Source: Oscillospiraceae bacterium
GTDB taxonomy: Bacteria; Bacillota_A; Clostridia; Oscillospirales; Ruminococcaceae
Length of the DNA: 42,079 bases
Assembly (NCBI GenBank): GCA_900766795.1
Contig: CAAFWX010000304.1
Location: 1 to 42,079, forward strand
Direction of reading: 5' to 3'
Of the stretch, positions 33,790 through 41,898 are shown in pieces. A program made the position numbers and the translations under genes. The number at the start of each line of letters is the position of its first letter. The first letter of the stretch is position 1. The notes beneath the pieces are model-generated. The model saw only the letters and a program-made list of their open reading frames with translations, was not told the origin of the DNA and made no database searches.

Positions 33790-36197
33790 TGGCATCAAGT
33801 GATTTAATGCGCCTTAGCGGCATAAATTCGGGCTATGACACCGAATCGATGATTGAGGCGATGATGACATCCTATCAGACGAAGATAGACACCCAGCAGA
33901 AGAAGCTCACAAAGCTTTCGTGGCAGCAGGAAGCCTATCGCGACATCACCACAAAGCTCACGGACTTCAAGAACAAATACTTCGACATTCTGAAAAGGGA
34001 TACCTACCTCATGAGCCCCACCAGCTTCAACAAGCTGAGCTCCAAGGTGACTAACAACGGCACAGAGGCAACGGGCGGACTTAAGGTGCTTACAACCGCC
34101 GGCTCGCTTCAGAAGGATTACAAGATTTCCGTGTCGCAGCTTGCAACGGCTTCTACCGCAAAGGGCAAGACGCTCACCCCAGCAAATTTCTCGCTCGACC
34201 TCGATAAGGCTGCGGATAATTCCCTGTATGAAACCAAGACTCTCGACAGCGGCGAAACTGCGAGAAATTATAGCTTCGAGCTTGATGTGCAGGTGGGCAG
34301 CGTCACAAAGACCGTTTCCTTTGACGTGGAGGCTGTTGAGGCTTCCGATGGAAGTATTGACATGGACGCATTCAAGGCGAGCGCGGTGGAGTCCCTCAAC
34401 AAGTCGCTTCAGGACGCCTTTGGTCTTTCGGGAAGAAGCGGCGCGGAAGCGACGGGACAGACCAACGCCGATGGCAAGGAATGGTTCATTCAGGCAAAGA
34501 CGGACGCTGACGGAAAGCTTGCATTTGACATCGGCGGAAACGCGACCGCAACCGTAACTGAGAAAACCGGAAACTTCGGTCTTGCTGCCGAATCCAGCAA
34601 GCTTGCATACTCTGCGGCAAGCGCTGTGACGGGCGAGAACACCGTTTCTGTCAGCATTAACGGCGTCAGCAAGAACGTTACCTTCAATGGTGTTTCAGAT
34701 ACATACTATGTAAGCAAGAACGCTTCAGGCAACGAGGCAATCAAGCTAGAGTACGACCAGCTCAAAGCTGCCGCATATCGCAAGGCGAACAATCTGAGCG
34801 ACAGCGCAGTTGTGTCCCAGTCGGATTTGGATGCTTTCTCTTATTCCACTGCTCAGGCTGCAAAGGACAAAAACACCAAGGAACTGCAAGCTGCGCTGAA
34901 TGACGCGTTTAAGGGCGAGAGCATTACATTCACTGCTGACGGCAGCTACATCACCGCAAAGAAGGGCGGTGCAACCCAGTCTTTCTCCATGACCTCTGTT
35001 GACGGCGGCACACTGGGTCTGACCAAGGGCACCGCGACCAACAAATACAGTTCCAAGACTACTCTTGAGGAAATGGGGATAAAGGCATTTGACGATGGGG
35101 TATATTCATTTAAGATAAACGGCGAGAAGATTACCCTCTCAGCCGATGCCACCATGAACGACCTTGTGAACGCTGTGAACAAGAGCGGCGCGGGCGTCAC
35201 CATGACCTATTCTGCCCTGACCAACAGCTTTGATATCAAGGCAAACGACATGGGCAGCGGCTCGAACATCGAAATTGAGGCGAACGACATCGCCGACGCT
35301 TTGGGGCTCACCGAGAACGGAAGCGTTATTAATCTCACCGAGGGACAGAACGCTATCATCGAAATCGATGGTCAGAAGGTTTACCACAACTCCAACAGCT
35401 ACACTGTTGACGGCACCACCTTCTCATTTGACGAGGAGATGAAGCTGGGCGAAACCTACAACGTAAGCCTTTCCAAGAACTACGACGATATTAAGCAGAC
35501 TATCAAGGACTTCGTTAAGGACTACAATCAGCTTATCGACGACGTCTACGGTCACATCGGCACTTCTCCCAAGCGCGACGACAAAAATAACACCTACGAA
35601 CCGCTCACCGACGCTGAGAAAGAAGAGATGAGCGAGGACGAAATCGAGAAGTTGGAAAAGGCTGCAAAGCAGGGCGTTATCTACAATGACTCGACCGTGT
35701 CCAATATCATGCTTAACATGAGGACCGTTCTCTACACGGGTGTTGACACGGGCAACGGCAAGTTTGGCCTTTTCAGCATGGGCATCAAGGCTTCCTCGGA
35801 CTATTCCGACCACGGAAAGCTTGAGATTGACGAGGACGCTTTGGACGAGGCTTTCGAGAAATATGCCGACGAGATAACTACTCTGTTCACCGATACCGAC
35901 AACGGCATTATGCGTAAGCTGAACAACGTTATTGACGGCGCTGTCAGAACAACCTCCACTAACCGCGGCTCGCTTATCCAGAAGGCAGGTCTTGAGAAGG
36001 GAAATACTGCCACCGATAACTACATCTACCGCCAGATGAAGAGCGTGACCGACAGAATCAGCCAACTTCAGAAGCGCTATGACGCCAAGGAAGAATACTG
36101 GTGGGGCGTTTTCACAAACCTCGAAAGCATGATGAGCGACCTCAACAGCCAGTCCAGCTACCTAAGCAGTTATTTCGGCTCCGGTACATACGTTTAA
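33789..36197 (+). CDS. fliD: Flagellar filament cap protein, enlarged
   Basis: The 802-residue protein caps the filament and helps flagellin fold into place. The N terminus (RLSGINSGYDTESMIEAMMTSYQTKIDTQQKKLTKLSWQQEAYRDI, residues 7-52) is the FliD_N signature. The C-terminal part (ISQLQKRYDAKEEYWWGVFTNLESMMSDLNSQSSYLSSYFG) is the FliD coiled-coil end. It is much longer than the usual 450-650 residues. The extra lies in the outer domains and includes two copies (about 158-230 and 282-395) of the beta module also seen in FlgL. AAAAGGAGG lies upstream in csrA. The enlarged outer face would be exposed at the filament tip. Confidence 0.93.
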   Translation: MASSDLMRLSGINSGYDTESMIEAMMTSYQTKIDTQQKKLTKLSWQQEAYRDITTKLTDFKNKYFDILKRDTYLMSPTSFNKLSSKVTNNGTEATGGLKVLTTAGSLQKDYKISVSQLATASTAKGKTLTPANFSLDLDKAADNSLYETKTLDSGETARNYSFELDVQVGSVTKTVSFDVEAVEASDGSIDMDAFKASAVESLNKSLQDAFGLSGRSGAEATGQTNADGKEWFIQAKTDADGKLAFDIGGNATATVTEKTGNFGLAAESSKLAYSAASAVTGENTVSVSINGVSKNVTFNGVSDTYYVSKNASGNEAIKLEYDQLKAAAYRKANNLSDSAVVSQSDLDAFSYSTAQAAKDKNTKELQAALNDAFKGESITFTADGSYITAKKGGATQSFSMTSVDGGTLGLTKGTATNKYSSKTTLEEMGIKAFDDGVYSFKINGEKITLSADATMNDLVNAVNKSGAGVTMTYSALTNSFDIKANDMGSGSNIEIEANDIADALGLTENGSVINLTEGQNAIIEIDGQKVYHNSNSYTVDGTTFSFDEEMKLGETYNVSLSKNYDDIKQTIKDFVKDYNQLIDDVYGHIGTSPKRDDKNNTYEPLTDAEKEEMSEDEIEKLEKAAKQGVIYNDSTVSNIMLNMRTVLYTGVDTGNGKFGLFSMGIKASSDYSDHGKLEIDEDALDEAFEKYADEITTLFTDTDNGIMRKLNNVIDGAVRTTSTNRGSLIQKAGLEKGNTATDNYIYRQMKSVTDRISQLQKRYDAKEEYWWGVFTNLESMMSDLNSQSSYLSSYFGSGTYV

Positions 36198-36205
36198 TAC
36201 ACTTA

Positions 36206-36237
36206 CCGCTTCCCGTTGGAAGCCTGATGGGAAGCGG
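36206..36237 (+). promoter_or_regulatory. fliS leader hairpin with GGA loop (candidate CsrA site)
   Basis: CCGCTTCCC (36206-36214) and GGGAAGCGG (36229-36237) pair over 9 bp around a 14-base loop containing TTGGAAG. The 3' arm includes GGGAAG, the likely ribosome binding site of the fliS ATG at 36243. A GGA in a hairpin loop plus an occluded binding site is the layout of CsrA targets. No T-run follows, so it is not a normal terminator. Confidence 0.5.
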
Positions 36238-36242
36238 AATTT

Positions 36243-36677
36243 ATGGAAAAGGATCTGGATGATATGGTAAATCCCTATTCCGCTTATAAAAAGCAGTCGG
36301 TTTCAACAATGACCCCTGTGGAGATTGTCATAAAGCTTTACAGCGAGATTGAGCGCCAGCTCGCCATCGGCGTAGACGCGGTTGAGGGCGGGGAGAAAGT
36401 TGATATAAAACGCTGTAATGACGCGTTCCTTAAGGCAGAAGACTGCATTGACGCACTGCGTGAGGCTTTGGACATGTCCGTGCCCATTGCTCACAATCTG
36501 GAGCAGCTCTATGTTTTCTTCTATAAGGAGATTGTCAAGGCTAACGTCCACAAGGACTGCACCGAAATCAAGAAAATCATTCCCATGATAGGGGAGCTTC
36601 GCGATGCTTTCACACAGATAAGCCAGATGACCAAGGAGGAAATCGAAGCGCAGGCAAAGGCGAACGAGAAAAAGTAA
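36243..36677 (+). CDS. fliS: Flagellin chaperone FliS
   Basis: The 144-residue helical protein is FliS, which binds the C terminus of flagellin before export. The N terminus NPYSAYKKQSVSTMTPVEIVIKLYSEIERQL carries the family signature (residues 10-40), and KRCNDAFLKAEDCIDALREALD is the next helix. The start is uncertain: ATG 36243 has GGGAAG 8 bases upstream inside a hairpin, while ATG 36264 has AAAAGGA 10 bases upstream and would give the common MxNPYxAY start. It follows fliD after 45 bases. Confidence 0.92.
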   Translation: MEKDLDDMVNPYSAYKKQSVSTMTPVEIVIKLYSEIERQLAIGVDAVEGGEKVDIKRCNDAFLKAEDCIDALREALDMSVPIAHNLEQLYVFFYKEIVKANVHKDCTEIKKIIPMIGELRDAFTQISQMTKEEIEAQAKANEKK

Positions 36678-36696
36678 TTCCAAGGAGGGAATGAAA

Positions 36697-37182
36697 ATGG
36701 CAGAACTATACGGCTGCGCGCGGGTTATTGAGATAATGAAGCTGATTCTCGAAACGCTTCAGGAATACGAACGGCAGACCGATTCAATGGTTAATGCCGA
36801 CCTCGAAACGCTCCAGCGCGGACTTTTGGCGAGAAACGAGCTTATCGAAAACCTTGAGGATTTGAAGCTTCGCCTTGACGGAGTCATCGACTTTGAACTT
36901 GAGGAGGAGCGGCAGCTTCTGCGCACGCTCGTCAACGGCAGCTATGTCAGCACGCCTCTTGACGATGACCACAAGCAGGTGCAGCTTCTCCAGCGCAGTA
37001 TCATCATCACCAAGCAGAGGATTCTCGACAAAGACAAGGTTATCTCGGGTCAGTTCAAGAACCAGCATGTTGACTCCCGAAAAGAGCTTGAGGCGCTTAA
37101 GGCGACCAAGCAGAAGATAGGCTACTACAACAGCGCCGTTGTCGGCAGGGCAACGGGTCAATCACTGAACAAGAATCTGTAA
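36697..37182 (+). CDS. FliT/FlgN-like coiled-coil protein, last gene of the flagellar operon
   Basis: The 161-residue protein is almost entirely predicted helix with heptad-like Leu/Ile spacing (VIEIMKLILETLQEYERQTD, QRGLLARNELIENLEDLKLRL), and no membrane segment. Its place after fliS equals that of fliT, the FliD chaperone, in Bacillus, and the size range fits FliT/FlgN-type export chaperones. I do not recognise a signature, so the function is inferred. I chose ATG 36697 over ATG 36691 because GGAGG (36684-36688) lies 8 bases from the former and only 2 from the latter. A terminator follows. Confidence 0.65.
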   Translation: MAELYGCARVIEIMKLILETLQEYERQTDSMVNADLETLQRGLLARNELIENLEDLKLRLDGVIDFELEEERQLLRTLVNGSYVSTPLDDDHKQVQLLQRSIIITKQRILDKDKVISGQFKNQHVDSRKELEALKATKQKIGYYNSAVVGRATGQSLNKNL

Positions 37183-37202
37183 CAGGACTCTGTAAATACA
37201 AA

Positions 37203-37242
37203 GCGCCGCTTAACCTTTCCGGTAGGCGGCGCGTTATTTTTT
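37203..37242 (+). terminator. Intrinsic terminator of the flagellar operon
   Basis: GCGCCGC (37203-37209) pairs with GCGGCGC (37226-37232), with an inner ACC/GGT stem, followed by TTATTTTTT. It lies 21 bases after the last flagellar stop codon. Confidence 0.9.
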
Positions 37243-37255
37243 GGAATTTAGCGGC

Positions 37256-38146
37256 TCAAAGCCCTGTGAAGTCGAACTCGGGGGTGTATTCCTCTTTGGC
37301 AGAGCTTTTCTCCTGCATGAAGCCCTCCAGCCCCGCTTCCAGCACCGCGTCAAGCGCCTTGCGGTACTCGAAAGTCGTTATGCGGCGGTTCAGGCGGGAA
37401 AGCGCGGGGTCGGTTTTCACTCTCCCGAAAGGTGTGTACTGGCTCATAAGGCTGAAAAGAATCCTCCCGCCGAAGCGCTCGCCCACGCGCTTTATTACCT
37501 CAACGCTGTCGCGGTAGCTGTCGGGAAGCACAAGGTGCCTGACGATAGTACCCCGCTGCATAATTCCTTTTTCGTCAAGAAGCGGAGCGCCCGTTTGCCG
37601 AAGCATTTCCTCAACCGCCGCCATGGCAGCGTCGAAATAGTTCGGTGCGCAGGACAGCTTTTGGGCAAGCTCGTCGCTGAAATATTTGACATCGGGCAGG
37701 TAAATTTGGACGTAGCCCTCCAGCGTGCGCAGCGTTTCCACCCGCTCATAGCCGCCGCTGTTGTAGACCACGGGCAGGCGCAGCCCGTTTTCGCGCGCGA
37801 TATCCAAAGCTTCGATTATCTGCGGGACAAAGTGGGTGGGGTTCACGAGGTTTATATTGTGCGCGCCCTGCTGCTGCAATTCAAGGAAAATCTGCGCAAG
37901 CCTCTCGATGGAGATTTCTTTGCCGAGATTCTGCGAGCTTATGCCGTAATTCTGGCAGTATGCGCACCGCAAAACGCACCCCGAGAAGAACACCGTGCCG
38001 CTTCCCGCAGTGCCGCTGATACATGGCTCCTCCCAGTGGTGAAGCGCCGCACGTGCCGCGGTTATCCCGCTTCCCATCCGGCAGAAGCCGCGCTCGTTCT
38101 TGTCGCGGTCAGCGCCGCACATACGCGGGCAGAGTGTGCATTTCAT
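37256..38146 (-). CDS. PflX-type radical SAM protein
   Basis: The 296-residue protein resembles the COG1313 (PflX) group of radical SAM proteins related to pyruvate formate-lyase activases. The SAM-cluster motif CVLRCAYC (CxxxCxxC) is preceded by GTVFFSGC and followed by QNYGISSQNLG. An N-terminal four-cysteine set (CTLCPRMCGADR, GFCRMG) is typical of the group and may hold another metal site. YNSGGYE, IYLPDVKY and RHLVLPD are further landmarks. The natural substrate of this group is not well established. No glycyl-radical enzyme or AMMECR1/Memo partner is adjacent. A GGGG-containing site precedes ATG 38146. No clear promoter was found in the 100 bases upstream. Confidence 0.85.
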   Translation of the reverse strand: MKCTLCPRMCGADRDKNERGFCRMGSGITAARAALHHWEEPCISGTAGSGTVFFSGCVLRCAYCQNYGISSQNLGKEISIERLAQIFLELQQQGAHNINLVNPTHFVPQIIEALDIARENGLRLPVVYNSGGYERVETLRTLEGYVQIYLPDVKYFSDELAQKLSCAPNYFDAAMAAVEEMLRQTGAPLLDEKGIMQRGTIVRHLVLPDSYRDSVEVIKRVGERFGGRILFSLMSQYTPFGRVKTDPALSRLNRRITTFEYRKALDAVLEAGLEGFMQEKSSAKEEYTPEFDFTGL

Positions 38147-38185
38147 AGATAATCCCCTTTCAGGCTGATTCGGGAAGCGTCCCCC

Positions 38186-38228
38186 GAAAAAGAAGCCGCC
38201 CCCTCCGAGAATTGATGGAAAGGGGGCG
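38186..38228 (-). terminator. Intrinsic terminator of the FkbM/hypothetical pair
   Basis: CGCCCCCT (38197-38204) and AGGGGGCG (38221-38228) pair perfectly around a 16-base loop; on the minus strand CTTCTTTTT follows. It lies about 19 bases beyond the stop codon at 38247. Confidence 0.85.
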
Positions 38229-38246
38229 CGTGTTGTGTGACGAAGG

Positions 38247-39026
38247 TTATTCTGCCGGCTCTATTATAATCGAGCGCTCGATGTTCAGGGTGGGAGTGAG
38301 GACGCCGCTTTCGTCATGCTCGGCGGTGATGGTATAGGCGAACACGTTGTTTTCCGTTCCTGTGAAATCAAGCGGGTTGTATGCCACAATGTCGTAGTTG
38401 TAAACCAGCGTGATTGCGGGAGGGTTGTATTCGTCCGTTCCCTTGAACACCAGACGGAAGCTGTCGCAGTCGCGGAATGCGAACGCTGCGCCCTTGTTTT
38501 CGTCGGTGATTATCGGGTCAACCACCCTTGCGCGCTCTATGAAGCCCTCGTCGCCGCTTTCGCTTAAGGGATAGACATTCTGCGCCGCGATGATGGAGCC
38601 GTTGCTTGCCGCCGTGGTGAGGGTCAGATTCTTGAAAAGATAGTCGGGGGTTATCGGCTCGCCGGATTCGTTCACGCCGTTGTATACCGCGCCTGTCAGC
38701 ACATAGGTGGAGGTGTCGGTCTGTTCAAGCGAGAGGGCGAAAACCGGCGCGTAGATTATGTTCTGATAGGTTGCGAGAATTTCCGTCAGTTCGTCCGAAG
38801 TAACCGCCGCGCCCTCGCTTTCGTTCATTTTCAGCACAATTTCGGAGAGGGTTTCGTCCGCATTAAGGTCGGTGGTGTAAATCCTCGTGACCGCATATCC
38901 CATGTCGGTAGGATTTGTCACGTCGCCGCAGTAGGTTAGCTCGTGCGCGTTCATCATAAGGATAAGATACAGTATCAGCGCCGCCATAAGCAGCACCACC
39001 ATGATTATTCCAATCACAAATTTCAT
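38247..39026 (-). CDS. Membrane-anchored protein of unknown function
   Basis: The 259-residue protein has one N-terminal membrane helix (about 3-25, VIGIIMVVLLMAALILYLIL) without a clear cleavage site or lipobox, so it is likely anchored with the rest outside. The outer part is acidic and beta-rich, with a cysteine soon after the membrane (TYCGDVTN) and one in FRDCDSF. I recognise no family. It starts 25 bases after the FkbM-like gene and is probably co-transcribed with it; GAGGAC lies upstream of ATG 39026. It ends at a strong terminator. Confidence 0.7.
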   Translation of the reverse strand: MKFVIGIIMVVLLMAALILYLILMMNAHELTYCGDVTNPTDMGYAVTRIYTTDLNADETLSEIVLKMNESEGAAVTSDELTEILATYQNIIYAPVFALSLEQTDTSTYVLTGAVYNGVNESGEPITPDYLFKNLTLTTAASNGSIIAAQNVYPLSESGDEGFIERARVVDPIITDENKGAAFAFRDCDSFRLVFKGTDEYNPPAITLVYNYDIVAYNPLDFTGTENNVFAYTITAEHDESGVLTPTLNIERSIIIEPAE

Positions 39027-39051
39027 AGGCTGTCCTCGTTAAGTTCTGTCT

Positions 39052-40149
39052 TTATAAGCAGTAAAGGTTGGTGTCCCAATCGGGAATGTAGGGGTGATGG
39101 CGAAGATAGAACTTGTATTTTTTGTTCATGCCGTGAATCAGAAGCGGGAGCGCAAACAAGTCCTCGTTGCGGTGATAGAGCGCAACGTTAAGCTTCGGGC
39201 GGAAAGCCGTGATGGTCTGCTCGGTGCCTTTGAGCGCCTGCGCCTCGCTTCCCTCAACGTCGTATTTGATGTAGGTAGCAGCAGCACCCCCGAGCATAGT
39301 GTCGGGCTTCATCATCTTCACCTGCTTAAAGCGCGCGGGATTCAGGCTTTCTGTTCCCGGCGCGGGCACGGCTCTCGAGCTTCTCCCCGCGCGCAGGCTG
39401 AACACCATCTCGGTGTCCTCGTCCCATGCGCCGCAGTTGTAGGCGTACAGCAGCTCCGAGCCGAGCATATAAAGCCGCCGTTTCAGCTTGTGGTAATTTT
39501 TGAGGTCAGGCTCCATGGCGTACAGCTTCGTAAACTGCATTGAGGTTTCGTTCAGGAACTCTACGAGCGTGTCGCCGTTGTAAGCGCCAAGGTCAACATA
39601 GGTTTCCTCAATGCCGATTTGCAGCAGGTCGAACTTCTCCGAAGCGGGAGTTTCCACCTCTTTAAGCAGGCGGATATCACCGCTCAGCTTATAGCGCACG
39701 ACAGCCTCAAACACCCGCTTGCTCTGCTCGTCCGCAAGCAGGTCGTACACCTGCTTAAGCTCGTTTCGGTGCTCCCGCGCGTATTCGAGCGTAAACAGCC
39801 CCTCGCCCACAACAGGGACATTCGGCGCATACAGCTCGTGCCGCGCGGCTATGTCGTAAATCCTGTCCATAACCTCGGGAAGCTGCGTCCCGAAGCAAAC
39901 AAGTATGATGAAATCGTCACCGTACAGTTCCTCAATCTCGCTTAGCCTCTTCACGCGAAAGCCCATGAAGCTGTGCCCGCGCACAAACTCGTCGCTCGCC
40001 ATGATGTCGCTGACGGGAACCTCTATACTGTCCAGCACGAACTTGATTTTCTCCGCGCCGTCGCCCATGCCGTAAAGCACGATTTTTTTGTCGGTCTGCG
40101 CGAGATATTCCCACAGGTCGGTTTTAATTTCGTCAAGAAAAAAAGCCAT
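39052..40149 (-). CDS. FkbM-family methyltransferase-like protein
   Basis: The 365-residue protein has a C-terminal Rossmann-type methyltransferase domain (about 195-350) of the FkbM family: ETYVDLGAYNGDTL is the SAM-binding loop, YAMEPDLKNYHKL the acidic second strand, and IKYDVEGSEAQALKGTEQTI the conserved FkbM motif. The N-terminal part (about 20-120; KIVLYGMGDGAEKIKFVL) looks like a nucleotide-binding Rossmann domain found before such methyltransferases in glycan clusters. O-methylation of a sugar or of a surface glycan is a reasonable guess, not shown. GAGGAA lies before ATG 40149. The hypothetical membrane protein follows after 25 bases. Confidence 0.85.
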   Translation of the reverse strand: MAFFLDEIKTDLWEYLAQTDKKIVLYGMGDGAEKIKFVLDSIEVPVSDIMASDEFVRGHSFMGFRVKRLSEIEELYGDDFIILVCFGTQLPEVMDRIYDIAARHELYAPNVPVVGEGLFTLEYAREHRNELKQVYDLLADEQSKRVFEAVVRYKLSGDIRLLKEVETPASEKFDLLQIGIEETYVDLGAYNGDTLVEFLNETSMQFTKLYAMEPDLKNYHKLKRRLYMLGSELLYAYNCGAWDEDTEMVFSLRAGRSSRAVPAPGTESLNPARFKQVKMMKPDTMLGGAAATYIKYDVEGSEAQALKGTEQTITAFRPKLNVALYHRNEDLFALPLLIHGMNKKYKFYLRHHPYIPDWDTNLYCL

Positions 40150-40166
40150 TTTTATTCCTCACAATT

Positions 40167-40192
40167 CGGGCAGAACCTTTCAGCCCTGCCCG
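40167..40192 (-). other. Hairpin between the EAL-HDOD and FkbM genes
   Basis: CGGGCAG (40167-40173) and CTGCCCG (40186-40192) form a perfect 7-bp stem with a 12-base loop. No T-run follows on the minus strand, so readthrough from the EAL-HDOD promoter into the FkbM gene is possible. Confidence 0.45.
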
Positions 40193-40210
40193 CAAGTTTA
40201 TGTACTATTC

Positions 40211-41425
40211 TTAAAGCAGCTTTATCCTCTCGGATTCCTTTACGCACTGAATCCACAGCTCGGAAAGCTTCTCGCTGGAGATACCGTAGGTTTTGGAGAA
40301 CTCGTCTACAACTGCCCAGTTGCCCTTTTCGTAGTTAAACGCCATGTTGTAAACGTCGGAGTAAAGACCGCCGCGGCGCATGAGTCCGTTTTTGATGTCG
40401 TCTGTTACGGGGAACTCCTCAAGGGCTAGCGCAAGCGCCCTGTCGCCGCTGTATGTCACCATGGACAGAAGTCCCATCAGATAAAACGCGTCTGCCGAGC
40501 GCGCCGCCTCGGGGATAATGAGGGCAATGCTCTTGCAGAACTTCGCCATCAGCACCGACATGCGCATGATTTCGATGTTGTCGTTGTGGGTAATCCTCTG
40601 CATTCCCATAAGGTACACCCACTCGCGCAGATAGTCAAGCCCCAGAATAACGAGCGCCTGCGAAATCGAGGACACCCTGTTTCTGACGCCGAAATACACG
40701 GAGTTTATCAGACGAAGCAGCCGCTGACACATCGCGGTGTCGCGCGAGATAACCTCGACAATATCACTTATATCGGGGTCGGGCGAGCTTACAAGCTGCA
40801 TAATCTCCATGAAATTTATGGGCAGCGGCTGAATAGCGTTTTTGCTCATAATGGTTGGCTTTGCGAAATAGTAGCCCTGCGTGAAGGTGCAGCCTAGCCG
40901 CTTCGCGTATTCAAGCTCCTCGCGGGTTTCTATTTTCTCCGCCAGCATGATTTTATTGCAGTAGCGGCAGATATACGCGGTTTCCTCAATGGCTTTCTGG
41001 GAAGCGCGGAAGTCGATTTTGACGATATCGCCAAGCTGGAAAACCTCGCTGTAAGCCTTGTCGTACTCAAAATCGTCCAGCGCCAACGTATAGCCGCGCT
41101 CTTTCAAATCCTGACATGCCGCGAGGGTGTCCTCGTCCATCATCTGGTTTTCGAGAACCTCGACAACGAGAATCTCCGGAGAAATCATTCTTGGAACGCC
41201 GTGCTTGAGCAGATTGCCCGTGAAGTTTATAAACGCCCTTGCGCTGCCGATAACGTCGCGCACGTCCAGCCCGAAAAAGGCATTGGTGACTACATCAGCA
41301 GTGGATTCGTCACCGTTCACTCCGTTGTAGCTGTTCTGGGAGCCGTTGCTTCTGTACAGAAGCTCATAGGCATAGACCTTGTTGTCGGCGTCAAAGATTG
41401 GCTGTCGCGCCATATAAACGTCCAC
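40211..41425 (-). CDS. EAL-HDOD (YuxH-like) signalling protein
   Basis: The 404-residue protein joins an N-terminal EAL-type domain (about 1-200) to an HDOD domain (about 205-390). The start MDVYMARQPIFD and AYELLYR are typical of the YuxH group, in which EAL reads ELL. Counterparts of several catalytic residues can be matched by eye: FINFTGN, VVEVLEN, ALDDFEY, VKIDF, LAEKIET and FTQGY. The loop after DDF lacks the GTGYSS of active phosphodiesterases, so c-di-GMP hydrolysis is doubtful but binding is possible. The HDOD part shows LLRLINSVYFG and SISQALVILGLDYLREWV. The start is GTG 41425 with AAAGGTG upstream. A role in motility control is suggested by flagellar and pilus neighbours. Confidence 0.9.
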   Translation of the reverse strand: MDVYMARQPIFDADNKVYAYELLYRSNGSQNSYNGVNGDESTADVVTNAFFGLDVRDVIGSARAFINFTGNLLKHGVPRMISPEILVVEVLENQMMDEDTLAACQDLKERGYTLALDDFEYDKAYSEVFQLGDIVKIDFRASQKAIEETAYICRYCNKIMLAEKIETREELEYAKRLGCTFTQGYYFAKPTIMSKNAIQPLPINFMEIMQLVSSPDPDISDIVEVISRDTAMCQRLLRLINSVYFGVRNRVSSISQALVILGLDYLREWVYLMGMQRITHNDNIEIMRMSVLMAKFCKSIALIIPEAARSADAFYLMGLLSMVTYSGDRALALALEEFPVTDDIKNGLMRRGGLYSDVYNMAFNYEKGNWAVVDEFSKTYGISSEKLSELWIQCVKESERIKLL

Positions 41426-41489
41426 TTAGTCCACACACCTTTCTTATCTTTCTGGTTGTTGCCGTATACAATTGCACATTATTATATTT

Positions 41490-41518
41490 ATTATACAATA
41501 TCCGGCTGCTTTTTGCAA
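41490..41518 (-). promoter_or_regulatory. SigA promoter of the EAL-HDOD gene
   Basis: On the minus strand, TTGCAA (41518-41513), a 17-bp spacer and a perfect TATAAT (41495-41490) lie about 65 bases before the GTG start. Confidence 0.85.
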
Positions 41519-41700
41519 GCAGATAAAATAATTTTTGCGTGTTCTCCGAAAATTTGTGAAATCTGCACAAATTAATTGCGAGTGTTTTAACGCTCGCGGA
41601 AACACTTTTTGGGAGAACAGGCGGCAGCCCCTTTCCCTCACGAATGGCTCAGCGTGCAGCTTGCAGGCACTTTGGGAGCATTTTCTGCCCCTGCGTGCAG

Positions 41701-41840
41701 CCGCAGGTCGCCCCTACATCAGGTTGCGTGGTGTGTGCAGCCTGAGAAAGAAGCCGCACAGTAGGGGCGACCTTTGGTCGCCCGCTTTTCTTTACGGAGC
41801 GTTTACATCCCCTGCCTGCGACCGCAGGTCGCCCCTACAC
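41701..41840. repeat. Cluster of GGTCGCCCCTAC short repeats
   Basis: Three related units occur: CCGCAGGTCGCCCCTACA at 41701-41718, the inverted form GTAGGGGCGACC at 41761-41772, and ACCGCAGGTCGCCCCTACAC at 41821-41840. The middle unit is a hairpin by itself (GGGCGACC-TTT-GGTCGCCC, 41765-41783), and the last one can form GCGACC-GCA-GGTCGC (41818-41832). Such units with a fixed flank and a variable loop look like a small mobile palindrome family. No ORF is credible in 41426-42079. Confidence 0.65.
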
Positions 41841-41898
41841 CAAACGATATGCAAAAAATGCAAATTGATTTCCGTGTTTTAAGCGCCCTTTGCTCTTG

